Shown piece after piece: positions 1 through 5,102 of a stretch of 9,442 nucleotides of DNA. Every line of letters begins with the position of its first letter. Position 1 is the stretch's first letter. This DNA comes from an uncultured Clostridia bacterium (GTDB taxonomy: Bacteria; Bacillota_A; Clostridia; Oscillospirales; Oscillospiraceae). The position numbers and the translations under genes are program-made. The notes under the pieces were generated by a model. That model saw nothing but the letters and a program-made list of their open reading frames with translations. It was not told where the DNA came from and did no database searches. Location of the stretch: assembly GCA_947167435.1 (NCBI GenBank), contig CAMVIC010000051.1, positions 1 through 9,442 of the forward strand. Reading direction: 5' to 3'.

Positions 1-383
1 CGGGCAGCGGCGGCACGTTTACCGGCGTGGTGAAATATCTGAAGGAGCAAAACCCTGCGATACGGGGTGTGCTGGCCGACCCGCTCGGTTCCACCATCGG
101 CGGCGGGGAGCACGCAGATTATGACATTGAGGGCATCGGGAACGATTTTATCCCCGAGACCATGGACATTTCTCTGGTGGATCAGGTGATCAAGGTCAGC
201 GACACCGAAGCATTTGCGGAAGTGAAGGAACTTGCTGCGAAGGAGGGCTTGATTGTAGGCACCTCTTCCGGCGCAGCTGTTGCTGCGGCCAGGAAGCTGA
301 TCGAGGACGGCGCGCGAGGCAACATCGTCACGCTGCTTCCGGACCGGGGCGAGCGCTATTTCAGCAAGCATCTATACGAATAA
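1..383 (+). CDS. PLP-dependent cysteine synthase / cystathionine beta-synthase family protein, C-terminal part (5' truncated by window)
   Basis: This is the 3' part of a fold-type II PLP enzyme that makes cysteine (or cystathionine) by beta-replacement on O-acetylserine or serine. The frame is open from base 3 and begins in the glycine-rich PLP-phosphate loop GSGGTFTG. It continues through ADPLGS, EGIGNDFIPE and the GTSSGAA segment whose serine contacts the PLP ring nitrogen in this family, and ends LLPDRGERYFSKHLYE. That ending is typical of the catalytic core, so there is no C-terminal CBS or other domain. The PLP lysine and the start lie upstream of the window. The stop TAA (381-383) is 13 nt before the next gene, so the two are probably one operon. 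Motifs alone do not decide between CysK, CysM and the MccA/CBS-like type, so no symbol is given. Confidence 0.93.
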   Translation, partial: GSGGTFTGVVKYLKEQNPAIRGVLADPLGSTIGGGEHADYDIEGIGNDFIPETMDISLVDQVIKVSDTEAFAEVKELAAKEGLIVGTSSGAAVAAARKLIEDGARGNIVTLLPDRGERYFSKHLYE

Positions 384-396
384 AGGGGAGTTGACC

Positions 397-1074
397 ATGG
401 ACTTTTATGTGGAACAGGCCGTGTTGGATGCAGGCGTGAAGATCCTGTTTGCCGCAGTATACGGGATTGACAATCATGGTGAATCCCCGGAATGGGCGGT
501 TTATCGAGAAAAGCGGCTGGCGGAGTTGTACACGGCTTATGAAGCGCTGGAGGTACACGATGATCCGATCCTCGAGGGCTTCAACATCCTCCACGATCGC
601 ACCGGCGTCAAGCGTCGGAAAAATATCCCCGCCAGCGAGAACCTCATCAAGCTGCTTAAAAAGAACCGCGGAATGTTCTATATCAACCAGGCTGTGGATA
701 TCTATAATCTCATCTCGCTGGAGAGCAAGCTGGCCCTGGGCGCACACAATATCGACCGGGTCGAAGGAAACGTCACGCTGCGCTTTACTGACGGCAGCGA
801 GCGTTTTGTCCCCATCGGCCAAAGCGAGCCGATCCCTGTGGCGGCGCATGAGTACAGCTACTGCGACGATGCCAACGAAGTGCTCTGCCGGTTGGAGATC
901 CGCCAGGTGGAGAAGACCAAGGTGGATGAGGAAGCACAAAACGTCTTTTATATCGTGCAGGGCAATGATGCCGCGCCCGATGAACTGCTGTGGGAAACGG
1001 CGCAGCGGATCATAGACCTGACAAAGCGCTATTGCGGGGGACGGGGCGAAATCATCGTTCCCTCGGTCATATGA
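397..1074 (+). CDS. Free-standing B3/B4 tRNA-binding (PheRS-beta-like) domain protein
   Basis: This 225-aa cytoplasmic protein resembles the B3/B4 domain of phenylalanyl-tRNA synthetase beta, the domain that edits mischarged Tyr-tRNA(Phe) in the full enzyme. Family-like stretches are YINQAVDIYN and SLESKLALGAHNID (about residues 95-120), and EVLCRLEIRQVEKT leading to NVFYIVQGN (161-190), the usual B3/4 ending. No aminoacylation or anticodon domain is present. The chosen start is ATG 397, because AGGGGAG (384-390) sits 6 nt upstream; a TTG at 391 in the same frame is too close to that site. Stand-alone members are usually annotated only as B3/4-domain proteins, and a trans-editing or amino-acid-binding role is inference. 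Its place 13 nt after the cysteine synthase gene suggests co-expression. Confidence 0.88.
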   Translation: MDFYVEQAVLDAGVKILFAAVYGIDNHGESPEWAVYREKRLAELYTAYEALEVHDDPILEGFNILHDRTGVKRRKNIPASENLIKLLKKNRGMFYINQAVDIYNLISLESKLALGAHNIDRVEGNVTLRFTDGSERFVPIGQSEPIPVAAHEYSYCDDANEVLCRLEIRQVEKTKVDEEAQNVFYIVQGNDAAPDELLWETAQRIIDLTKRYCGGRGEIIVPSVI

Positions 1075-1643
1075 AAAAGCCGCGGAAAAAGCAACGGCTG
1101 AAGGAACTGATTGTTCGAGAAATCAAACGCTATCTGGATGATCCGGCTGAACAGCATTCTGAAGTGCGGAGATCCGTGCTGAGCCAAAAAGAACGCGGAC
1201 ATGAAAGTGCCCGGGGGCGGCTAATAACCGCATCCCCGGGCATTTTTGTTCTCCGTAAATCTGCAGGCGCTACTCGATTCCCTGCTGGCGGCACCAGATG
1301 TCCATCACCAGCTTCACCGGCAGGAACTTTACCAGCCGGACCTGCCGCCGGACGGGAGCGCCCAGGATGGAGACCGCCTTCTTCTTTTTCAGGTCCCGCA
1401 TCGCCTGGGCCGCCACCTCCTCGGGGCCGTACCAGCGATCCACGTAGCGGATGTACTGCTCATGCTGCGCCGCCTGCTGAAACTCCGTCCGGATCCAGCC
1501 CGGGCACACGCACATCACGTGGATGCCCCGGGGCCGCAGTTCCCGGCCAAGGGCCCGGGACAGGTTCAGCACATAGCTTTTGCTGGCCCCGTACACCGCC
1601 TGGTACGGCACCGGCTGCCAGGCTGAGTTGGAGCCCATATTGA
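1071..1643 (+). pseudogene. Doubtful small basic ORF, no stop before the terminator (possible frameshifted or nonstop gene)
   Basis: An ATG at 1071 overlaps the B3/B4 gene stop as ATGA, a classic translational-coupling arrangement. The first ~45 codons read like a real protein: a lysine/arginine-rich start (MKKPRKKQRLKELIVREIKR) that would form a basic amphipathic helix, then YLDDPAEQH. In this stretch the other two + frames are broken by stops (e.g. 1099, 1108, 1142-1150, 1160, 1180). The frame has no stop before the terminator at 1208-1250. It then runs antisense through the SDR gene to a TGA at 1641-1643 in low-complexity Pro/Gly/Ser-rich sequence, which is not credible protein. A one-base shift between about 1163 and 1200 would reach the TGA at 1202-1204, just before the terminator stem, giving ~44 aa. 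I do not recognise the family. It could be a frameshifted small gene, a nonstop ORF, or chance. Confidence 0.3.
1208..1250 (+). terminator. Strong Rho-independent terminator after the cysteine synthase-B3/B4 operon
   Basis: TGCCCGGGG (1208-1216) pairs with CCCCGGGCA (1234-1242). Inside, GCGG (1217-1220) pairs with CCGC (1228-1231), with loop CTAATAA and a 2-nt AT bulge on the 3' side. TTTTTGTT follows directly. It terminates + strand transcription. The reverse strand lacks a good T-tract, so it serves the convergent SDR gene only weakly, if at all. Confidence 0.93.
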
Positions 1644-2031
1644 CAATGCTGCCGCCTTTCGGCATATAGGGCAAACTCACGTGGCACATGGCAGTCAGGG
1701 CCAGGGCGTTCAGCTTCGCGCTTTTCAGCAGCCGGTCCAGCTCTTTCTCCGCGAAGGGGCCAAAGACCCCGCAGCCCGCGGCGTTGACCAACAGCTGAAT
1801 CTCCGGCCGCTCCCGCTCCAGCAGCGCCCGGTATTCTTCGATGCTCCCCTCCTCCGACAGGTCCAGCGGCAGAGGCCGGATCCTGTTCCGGCACTTTTCC
1901 GCCAGCTCTTCCAGTCTCTCCCTTCTTCTGGCAACAACCCAGATTTCGTCAAGGCTCAGTTCCCGGTCGACGGCATATACGAATTCCCGCCCGATGCCGG
2001 CGGAAGCTCCGGTTATTACGGCGATTTTCAC
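1270..2031 (-). CDS. Short-chain dehydrogenase/reductase (classical SDR)
   Basis: This 253-aa NAD(P)-dependent oxidoreductase has a full set of classical SDR motifs: the dinucleotide loop TGASAGIG (residues 7-14), NAAG (83-86), the structural/catalytic Asn N108, and the catalytic set S134, Y147 and K151 in VYGASK, then PGWIRTEF (177-184). An arginine triplet after the second beta strand (ARRR, about 35-38) suggests NADP preference; this is inference. The start is GTG 2031, where MKIAVITGA begins and an AAGGGGG Shine-Dalgarno lies 7 nt upstream. The same frame stays open further upstream, but that part is low-complexity and overlaps other features. The Lys/Arg- and hydrophobic-rich tail (KKKKAVSILGAPVRRQVRLVKFLP) resembles YqjQ/DltE-like short SDRs. 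The substrate is unknown. The gene is single, transcribed towards the upstream operon. Confidence 0.93.
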   Translation of the reverse strand: MKIAVITGASAGIGREFVYAVDRELSLDEIWVVARRRERLEELAEKCRNRIRPLPLDLSEEGSIEEYRALLERERPEIQLLVNAAGCGVFGPFAEKELDRLLKSAKLNALALTAMCHVSLPYMPKGGSIVNMGSNSAWQPVPYQAVYGASKSYVLNLSRALGRELRPRGIHVMCVCPGWIRTEFQQAAQHEQYIRYVDRWYGPEEVAAQAMRDLKKKKAVSILGAPVRRQVRLVKFLPVKLVMDIWCRQQGIE

Positions 2032-2064
2032 AGCGTTTCCCCCTTGTGAGATTCTCTTATCCGT

Positions 2065-2093
2065 ATCATAAAAAGCCGCTGTCCGATTGTCAA
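2065..2093 (-). promoter_or_regulatory. Near-consensus sigma-A promoter for the SDR gene
   Basis: Read on the minus strand: TTGACA (2093-2088), a 17-nt spacer, then TATGAT (2070-2065). This is a perfect -35 box and a 5/6 -10 box at ideal spacing. Transcription would begin near 2058, giving a leader of about 27 nt before the GTG at 2031. Confidence 0.85.
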
Positions 2094-2186
2094 GACATTC
2101 AGAGCCGGAAGCTGGGCGCCAAGTCCTGTTTATGGGACCGGTTTCGGCGTATGCTGGGTTCATCCAAACACAGGGAGGACTTTGAC

Positions 2187-2339
2187 ATGGAACTGGAACT
2201 TGTCGCCGCCGTATGCCTGGCGGCCATTCTGATGAGCCGGGGCTGCCAGGCTCTGAGCCGCCGCCGTCACGCCCGGCTTCTGCAGGAGCTGGACTGGGTG
2301 GCCGACGGCGTGGATTTGGAGGAAGTGCTGCGGGACTGA
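2187..2339 (+). CDS. Hypothetical 50-aa putative single-pass membrane protein
   Basis: ATG 2187 follows AGGGAGG (2173-2179) by 7 nt, which supports initiation here. The ORF ends with TGA at 2337-2339. The N-terminal ~17 residues (MELELVAAVCLAAILMS) are hydrophobic enough for a short membrane helix. They are followed by a basic cluster (SRRRHAR), which by the positive-inside rule would leave the acidic C-terminal half (LLQELDWVADGVDLEEVLRD) in the cytoplasm. The frame is open upstream to 2046, but that part lacks a ribosome site and overlaps the SDR promoter. The family is not recognised. The gene stands alone between the divergent SDR promoter and the promoter at 2354, with no convincing promoter of its own. 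Confidence 0.55.
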   Translation: MELELVAAVCLAAILMSRGCQALSRRRHARLLQELDWVADGVDLEEVLRD

Positions 2340-2353
2340 GCGCTCTGCCCCTT

Positions 2354-2381
2354 TTGACATTCTCCCGTTTTCGGGTATAAT
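2354..2381 (+). promoter_or_regulatory. Full-consensus sigma-A promoter for the nitroreductase-DUF1810 operon
   Basis: TTGACA (2354-2359), a 16-nt spacer, and TATAAT (2376-2381): both hexamers are perfect. The spacer contains a short inverted repeat, CCCG-TTTT-CGGG (2364-2375), directly before the -10 box; it may be chance or a small operator. Transcription would start near 2388, leaving a ~165-nt leader before the ATG at 2555. Confidence 0.85.
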
Positions 2382-2397
2382 GACTGTAGGATTGCGA

Positions 2398-2460
2398 AAC
2401 GCCGTAAGGCGTTCCGCCGAGCCGCATTGCGGCTCAGCGCGGCAGCAGAGCTGCTGTGCC
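2398..2460 (+). other. Three tandem GC-rich hairpins in the nitroreductase leader (structured leader or intergenic palindromic repeat)
   Basis: Hairpin 1: AACGCC (2398-2403) with GGCGTT (2408-2413), loop GTAA. Hairpin 2: GAGCCGC (2419-2425) with GCGGCTC (2429-2435), loop ATT, extendable by about 3 bp beyond a C/A mismatch. Hairpin 3: CAGCA (2443-2447) with TGCTG (2452-2456), loop GAGC. None has a T-tract, so they are not intrinsic terminators. No T-box or known riboswitch core is recognised. They could be a structured 5' leader, an mRNA-stabilising element, or one copy of a REP/MITE-like intergenic repeat. Confidence 0.6.
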
Positions 2461-2488
2461 CTATATTCACTGCAATGGACATCAGGCA

Positions 2489-2507
2489 AATGATTTTGAG
2501 AATCATT
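2489..2507. promoter_or_regulatory. Fur-box-like 19-bp inverted repeat upstream of the nitroreductase gene
   Basis: AATGATT (2489-2495) and AATCATT (2501-2507) form a perfect 7-bp inverted repeat around TTGAG. Laid against the Fur 7-1-7 core TGATAATnATTATCA, the sequence at 2491-2505 matches about 10 of 14 positions. A second AT-rich piece, GATGATCATTATAAA (2516-2530), lies just downstream and holds a possible weak second -10 (TATAAA, 2525-2530). The site is ~110 nt downstream of the consensus promoter, so it would act as a roadblock or on a proximal promoter, or simply be an RNA hairpin. Confidence 0.35.
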
Positions 2508-2554
2508 CGCTGCTCGATGATCATTATAAAGTAAAAAAACGGGAGGCGGTACCT

Positions 2555-3064
2555 ATGAACGAAATCTTTCAGCGGGTCAGCATCCGCAGATTTGAAGACC
2601 GGCCGGTGGAGCGGGAGAAGCTGGAGGCCCTGCTGCGCGCGGCTATGGCGGCTCCCTCCGCCCGGAACCAGCAGCCCTGGGAGTTCTATGTGGTCACCGA
2701 CCGGGCTCTGCTGGAAAAGCTGAGCCGGGTCAGCCCTTACGCCGGGTGTACCGCCGGCGCGCCGGCGGCCATCGTCTCTGCCTACCGGCTGAACACCAGC
2801 ACGCCGCTGTATGCCCAGATCGACATGAGCATCTGCATGGAGAATCTGTGGCTGGCCTGCACCGCCCAGGGCCTGGGCGGCGTATGGCTGGGCATCGCCC
2901 CGGTGGAGGAGCGGATGCGGGCCGTGGAGGAGGTTCTCGGCCTTCCCGAGGACCAGCGGGCCTTCGCCGTCTTTCCTCTGGGCTATCCTGCCGAGAGCCG
3001 GCAGCAGCAGGACCGCTACGACGAAAGCCGGATTCACTACTGCGGAGGAGGCGCGAAACCGTGA
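2555..3064 (+). CDS. Nitroreductase family protein (FMN-dependent)
   Basis: This 169-aa protein is a small clostridial-type nitroreductase, a flavin enzyme that reduces nitroaromatics, quinones or related electron acceptors with NAD(P)H. Visible motifs are the N-terminal FMN-phosphate segment SIRRF (residues 9-13), APSARNQQPW (33-42), the helix IDMSICMENLWLACTAQGLG (89-108) followed by GVWLGI, and PLGYPAE near the C-terminus. The length is normal for the short subfamily, which works as a homodimer. The start ATG 2555 has GGGAGG (2541-2546) 8 nt upstream. Transcription probably comes from the consensus promoter at 2354-2381. The last codons overlap the next gene (GTGA), so the two should be translationally coupled. 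The substrate cannot be read from the sequence. Confidence 0.94.
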   Translation: MNEIFQRVSIRRFEDRPVEREKLEALLRAAMAAPSARNQQPWEFYVVTDRALLEKLSRVSPYAGCTAGAPAAIVSAYRLNTSTPLYAQIDMSICMENLWLACTAQGLGGVWLGIAPVEERMRAVEEVLGLPEDQRAFAVFPLGYPAESRQQQDRYDESRIHYCGGGAKP

Positions 3065-3486
3065 GCTATGATCTCAGCCGCTTCCACGCGGCACAGGCCC
3101 GGGACTATGATACGGCCCTGTCCGAAATCCGCGCCGGACGCAAGCGCAGCCACTGGATCTGGTATATCTTCCCGCAGATCCGGGGTCTGGGCTTTTCCTC
3201 CACCGCTCAGTATTATGCGCTGAGCGGCCTGGGCGAGGCAAAGGCTTATCTGGCCGATCCGGTGCTGCGGCAGCGTCTGCTGGAGATCTCCGGCGCGCTG
3301 CTGGAGCTTGACAGCTCCGATCCCTCCGAGGTCATGGGGTATCCGGACGACCTGAAGCTCAGAAGCTCCATGACGCTCTTTGCTCAGGCGGACCCGGACT
3401 GCCCCGTGTTTCCCGCCGTACTGCGCAAGTTCTATCACGGCAGCCCGGATGAACGCACCCTGGCGCTGCTGCGGGAACGGGACTGA
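3061..3486 (+). CDS. DUF1810 domain-containing protein
   Basis: This 141-aa protein matches the DUF1810 pattern along its whole length: FHAAQARDYDTALSEIRAGR (residues 8-27), the hallmark SHWIWYIFPQIRGLG (30-44), a YLADPVL segment (63-69), DDLKLRSSMTLFA (96-108) and the ending FYHGSPDERTLALL. The start is a GTG at 3061 overlapping the nitroreductase stop at 3062-3064, with GGAGGAGG about 9-10 nt upstream inside the preceding gene. The biochemical role of DUF1810 is not established; the conserved H-W-W-FPQ and K-S-S-M residues suggest an enzymatic or ligand pocket (inference). It is soluble, with no signal or membrane segment. A terminator follows 28 nt after the stop. Confidence 0.93.
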   Translation: MSYDLSRFHAAQARDYDTALSEIRAGRKRSHWIWYIFPQIRGLGFSSTAQYYALSGLGEAKAYLADPVLRQRLLEISGALLELDSSDPSEVMGYPDDLKLRSSMTLFAQADPDCPVFPAVLRKFYHGSPDERTLALLRERD

Positions 3487-3514
3487 AGTCAATTCACAAA
3501 TATCCGCACAACGT

Positions 3515-3555
3515 ATGACGCCTCCGGCAGCAAGCCGGAGGCGTCATGTTTTCTT
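3515..3555 (+). terminator. Rho-independent terminator between convergent DUF1810 and MATE genes
   Basis: A perfect 14-bp stem: 3515-3528 (ATGACGCCTCCGGC) with 3534-3547, loop AGCAA, followed by GTTTTCTT. The T-tract serves + strand transcripts from the nitroreductase-DUF1810 operon. The same hairpin lies just past the MATE stop (3554) on the other strand, but there the tail ACGTTGTG is poor, so efficiency in that direction is uncertain. Confidence 0.93.
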
Positions 3556-4930
3556 AATTCTGTGCTGCTGCGCTCCGGTGACGGTCTCGGAAGCGGGCAT
3601 AGACCAGATAGGACAGAAGGGCAACCAGGCAGTCGCTGCAGAACTGAGACCAGACCAGTCCGTCCATCCCGAGAAGGGCGTTGAGCAGGAAGAGCATGGG
3701 GATGTTGATGCACAGCCACCGGACCACCACCAGCAGCAGCGCCTGCCGCGCCTGACCCACAGCCTGGAAGAAGTGCACATACACGAAGCTCAGAAACATC
3801 AGAATGGTGGCCAGCGCCCGAACCCGCAGGAAGGCGGCTCCCAGGGCGACGGTCTCCCCGTCGGCGATAAAGGCGCGAATCAGCAGCGGCGCGAAGAGTT
3901 CATAGAGCAGGATGCTCACCACGGCCACTATCGTGCCCACCCGGCGGGTATAGCGCAGCACCGCATCCATCCGGCTGTAGTCACCGGCGGCGTAGTTGTA
4001 GGCAGCCAGCGGCACCATGCCGAGGCACAGGCCGATGCCGATGTTGAGGGGCAGCCGCTCTGCCTTGAGGACAATGCCGATGGCGGCCAGGGCCCGGTCA
4101 CTGTAAGCAGACATGAGCCGGTCCAGCACGATATAGTCCAGGTCAAAAAGGAAGGGTCCCAGGGCAGCGGGCAGGCCCACCGCAAAGAAGGCGGTCAGAT
4201 TCTCTCTGCCCGGGTTCACCCCCCGGGGGGAGAAATTCAGAATCGGGCTTTTCAGGGCATGGATCACCGCCAGAAAATAGCCGCAGACCAGAAAATTGGA
4301 CAGGGCCGTGGCAAGGCCGGCGCCCAGGATCTCATTTCCCTTCGGAAGCAGCACAAACATGAACAGCGGGTCCAGTACCATGTTGACCACCCCGCCCATG
4401 GACACTCCAAAGCCCGCCTGCCGGGAGCAGCCCACGTTCCGCAGGAGGTTTCCCATGGTCATGGACAGCACCGTGGGCGCTGCCCCCATGACAATGACGC
4501 AGTCGGTATACTGTCGGGCGTAGGTGAAGGTCGCCTCGCTCGCCCCCAGCAGAAGCAGCAGCGGGCGCATCAGCAGCGCCGTCGTGCCGGCAAAGAGCAG
4601 GCCCATCAGCAGCGAAAACCAGAAGCTGAAGGCAGCAACCGACCTGGCCTCCCTCTCCCGTCCGGAGCCCAGAAGCCGGGCGATCAGGGTTCCGCCGCCG
4701 GTACCCGCGATGTTCGCCACCGCGATGCACACGTTGAAGATGGGCAGAATCAGCGAGGCGCCGGCCACCATGAAGGGATTGTTCACACGGCCGATGAAGA
4801 AGGTGTCCGCCATGTTGTACACCAGCACGATCAGCTGGCTGATCACCATGGGCACCGCCATGGATCGCACTGCCTGCGGCACCGGCATCCGCTCAAACAA
4901 TTCCCGGTTCTTTTCCGTATCTCTGTTCAT
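3554..4930 (-). CDS. MATE family multidrug/Na+-coupled efflux transporter
   Basis: This 458-aa inner-membrane protein has about 12 hydrophobic segments, the normal MATE topology and length. MATE exporters use Na+ or H+ gradients to expel drugs or metabolites. Family-like segments are PMVISQLIVLVYNMADTFFI (first helix, residues 27-46), GTGGGTLIARLLG (76-88), GNLLRNVGCSRQAG (160-173), VVNMVLDPLFMF (181-192, with the typical N...DP.F), GMVPLAAYNYAAGDYSRM (304-321) and QAVGQARQALLLVVVRW (389-405). The start ATG 4930 is preceded on its strand by a modest GGGG/AGGGAAC purine stretch. The frame is open further upstream to 5032, but that part overlaps the promoter and reads as junk. The substrate cannot be predicted. 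Its promoter lies at 4973-5000, so it seems to be a single-gene unit. Confidence 0.95.
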   Translation of the reverse strand: MNRDTEKNRELFERMPVPQAVRSMAVPMVISQLIVLVYNMADTFFIGRVNNPFMVAGASLILPIFNVCIAVANIAGTGGGTLIARLLGSGREREARSVAAFSFWFSLLMGLLFAGTTALLMRPLLLLLGASEATFTYARQYTDCVIVMGAAPTVLSMTMGNLLRNVGCSRQAGFGVSMGGVVNMVLDPLFMFVLLPKGNEILGAGLATALSNFLVCGYFLAVIHALKSPILNFSPRGVNPGRENLTAFFAVGLPAALGPFLFDLDYIVLDRLMSAYSDRALAAIGIVLKAERLPLNIGIGLCLGMVPLAAYNYAAGDYSRMDAVLRYTRRVGTIVAVVSILLYELFAPLLIRAFIADGETVALGAAFLRVRALATILMFLSFVYVHFFQAVGQARQALLLVVVRWLCINIPMLFLLNALLGMDGLVWSQFCSDCLVALLSYLVYARFRDRHRSAAAQN

Positions 4931-4972
4931 TGTATGCTGCCCCGTTCCCTCGCACCTGCAGATATCTTCCCC

Positions 4973-5000
4973 ATTATACGGGATCGGCGGGAAAATGCAA
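4973..5000 (-). promoter_or_regulatory. Probable promoter of the MATE gene
   Basis: On the minus strand a perfect -10 TATAAT (4978-4973) is preceded at 16 nt by TTGCAT (5000-4995), a weak -35. Transcription would start near 4966, about 36 nt before the ATG. Confidence 0.65.
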
Positions 5001-5034
5001 CCGCGTTTTCCGCGCCCGGCGACGTACGGCAAAC

Positions 5035-5077
5035 CGCTCCCCGACGGAAAACCGTCTGGGAGCGCCTGTCTTTTTTT
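5035..5077. terminator. Terminator-like hairpin between threonine ammonia-lyase and MATE genes
   Basis: CGCTCCC (5035-5041) pairs with GGGAGCG (5058-5064); after one C/T mismatch, GACGG (5043-5047) pairs with CCGTC (5052-5056), loop AAAA. On the + strand a run of seven T (5071-5077) follows after 6 nt. On the minus strand, where the threonine ammonia-lyase gene ends at 5103, the hairpin is followed only by GTTTGCC. The hairpin is clear. Its best termination polarity is opposite to the flanking genes. Confidence 0.65.
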
Positions 5078-5102
5078 CTGTTATTTTTGCGCGCCGTTTT
5101 CC

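Noticed and set aside
391..396. TTG start for the B3/B4 gene
   Set aside because: It abuts the AGGGGAG site with no spacing, while ATG 397 has a normal 6-nt spacing.
2032..2427. N-terminal extension of the SDR by 132 codons
   Set aside because: The Rossmann motif starts right after GTG 2031 with a good ribosome site. The extension is Pro/Arg-rich and covers the promoter and the 50-aa ORF.
2398..2460. T-box, riboswitch or CRISPR repeats
   Set aside because: No T-box specifier/antiterminator core or riboswitch core is seen, and the three hairpins differ in sequence with no spacer regularity.
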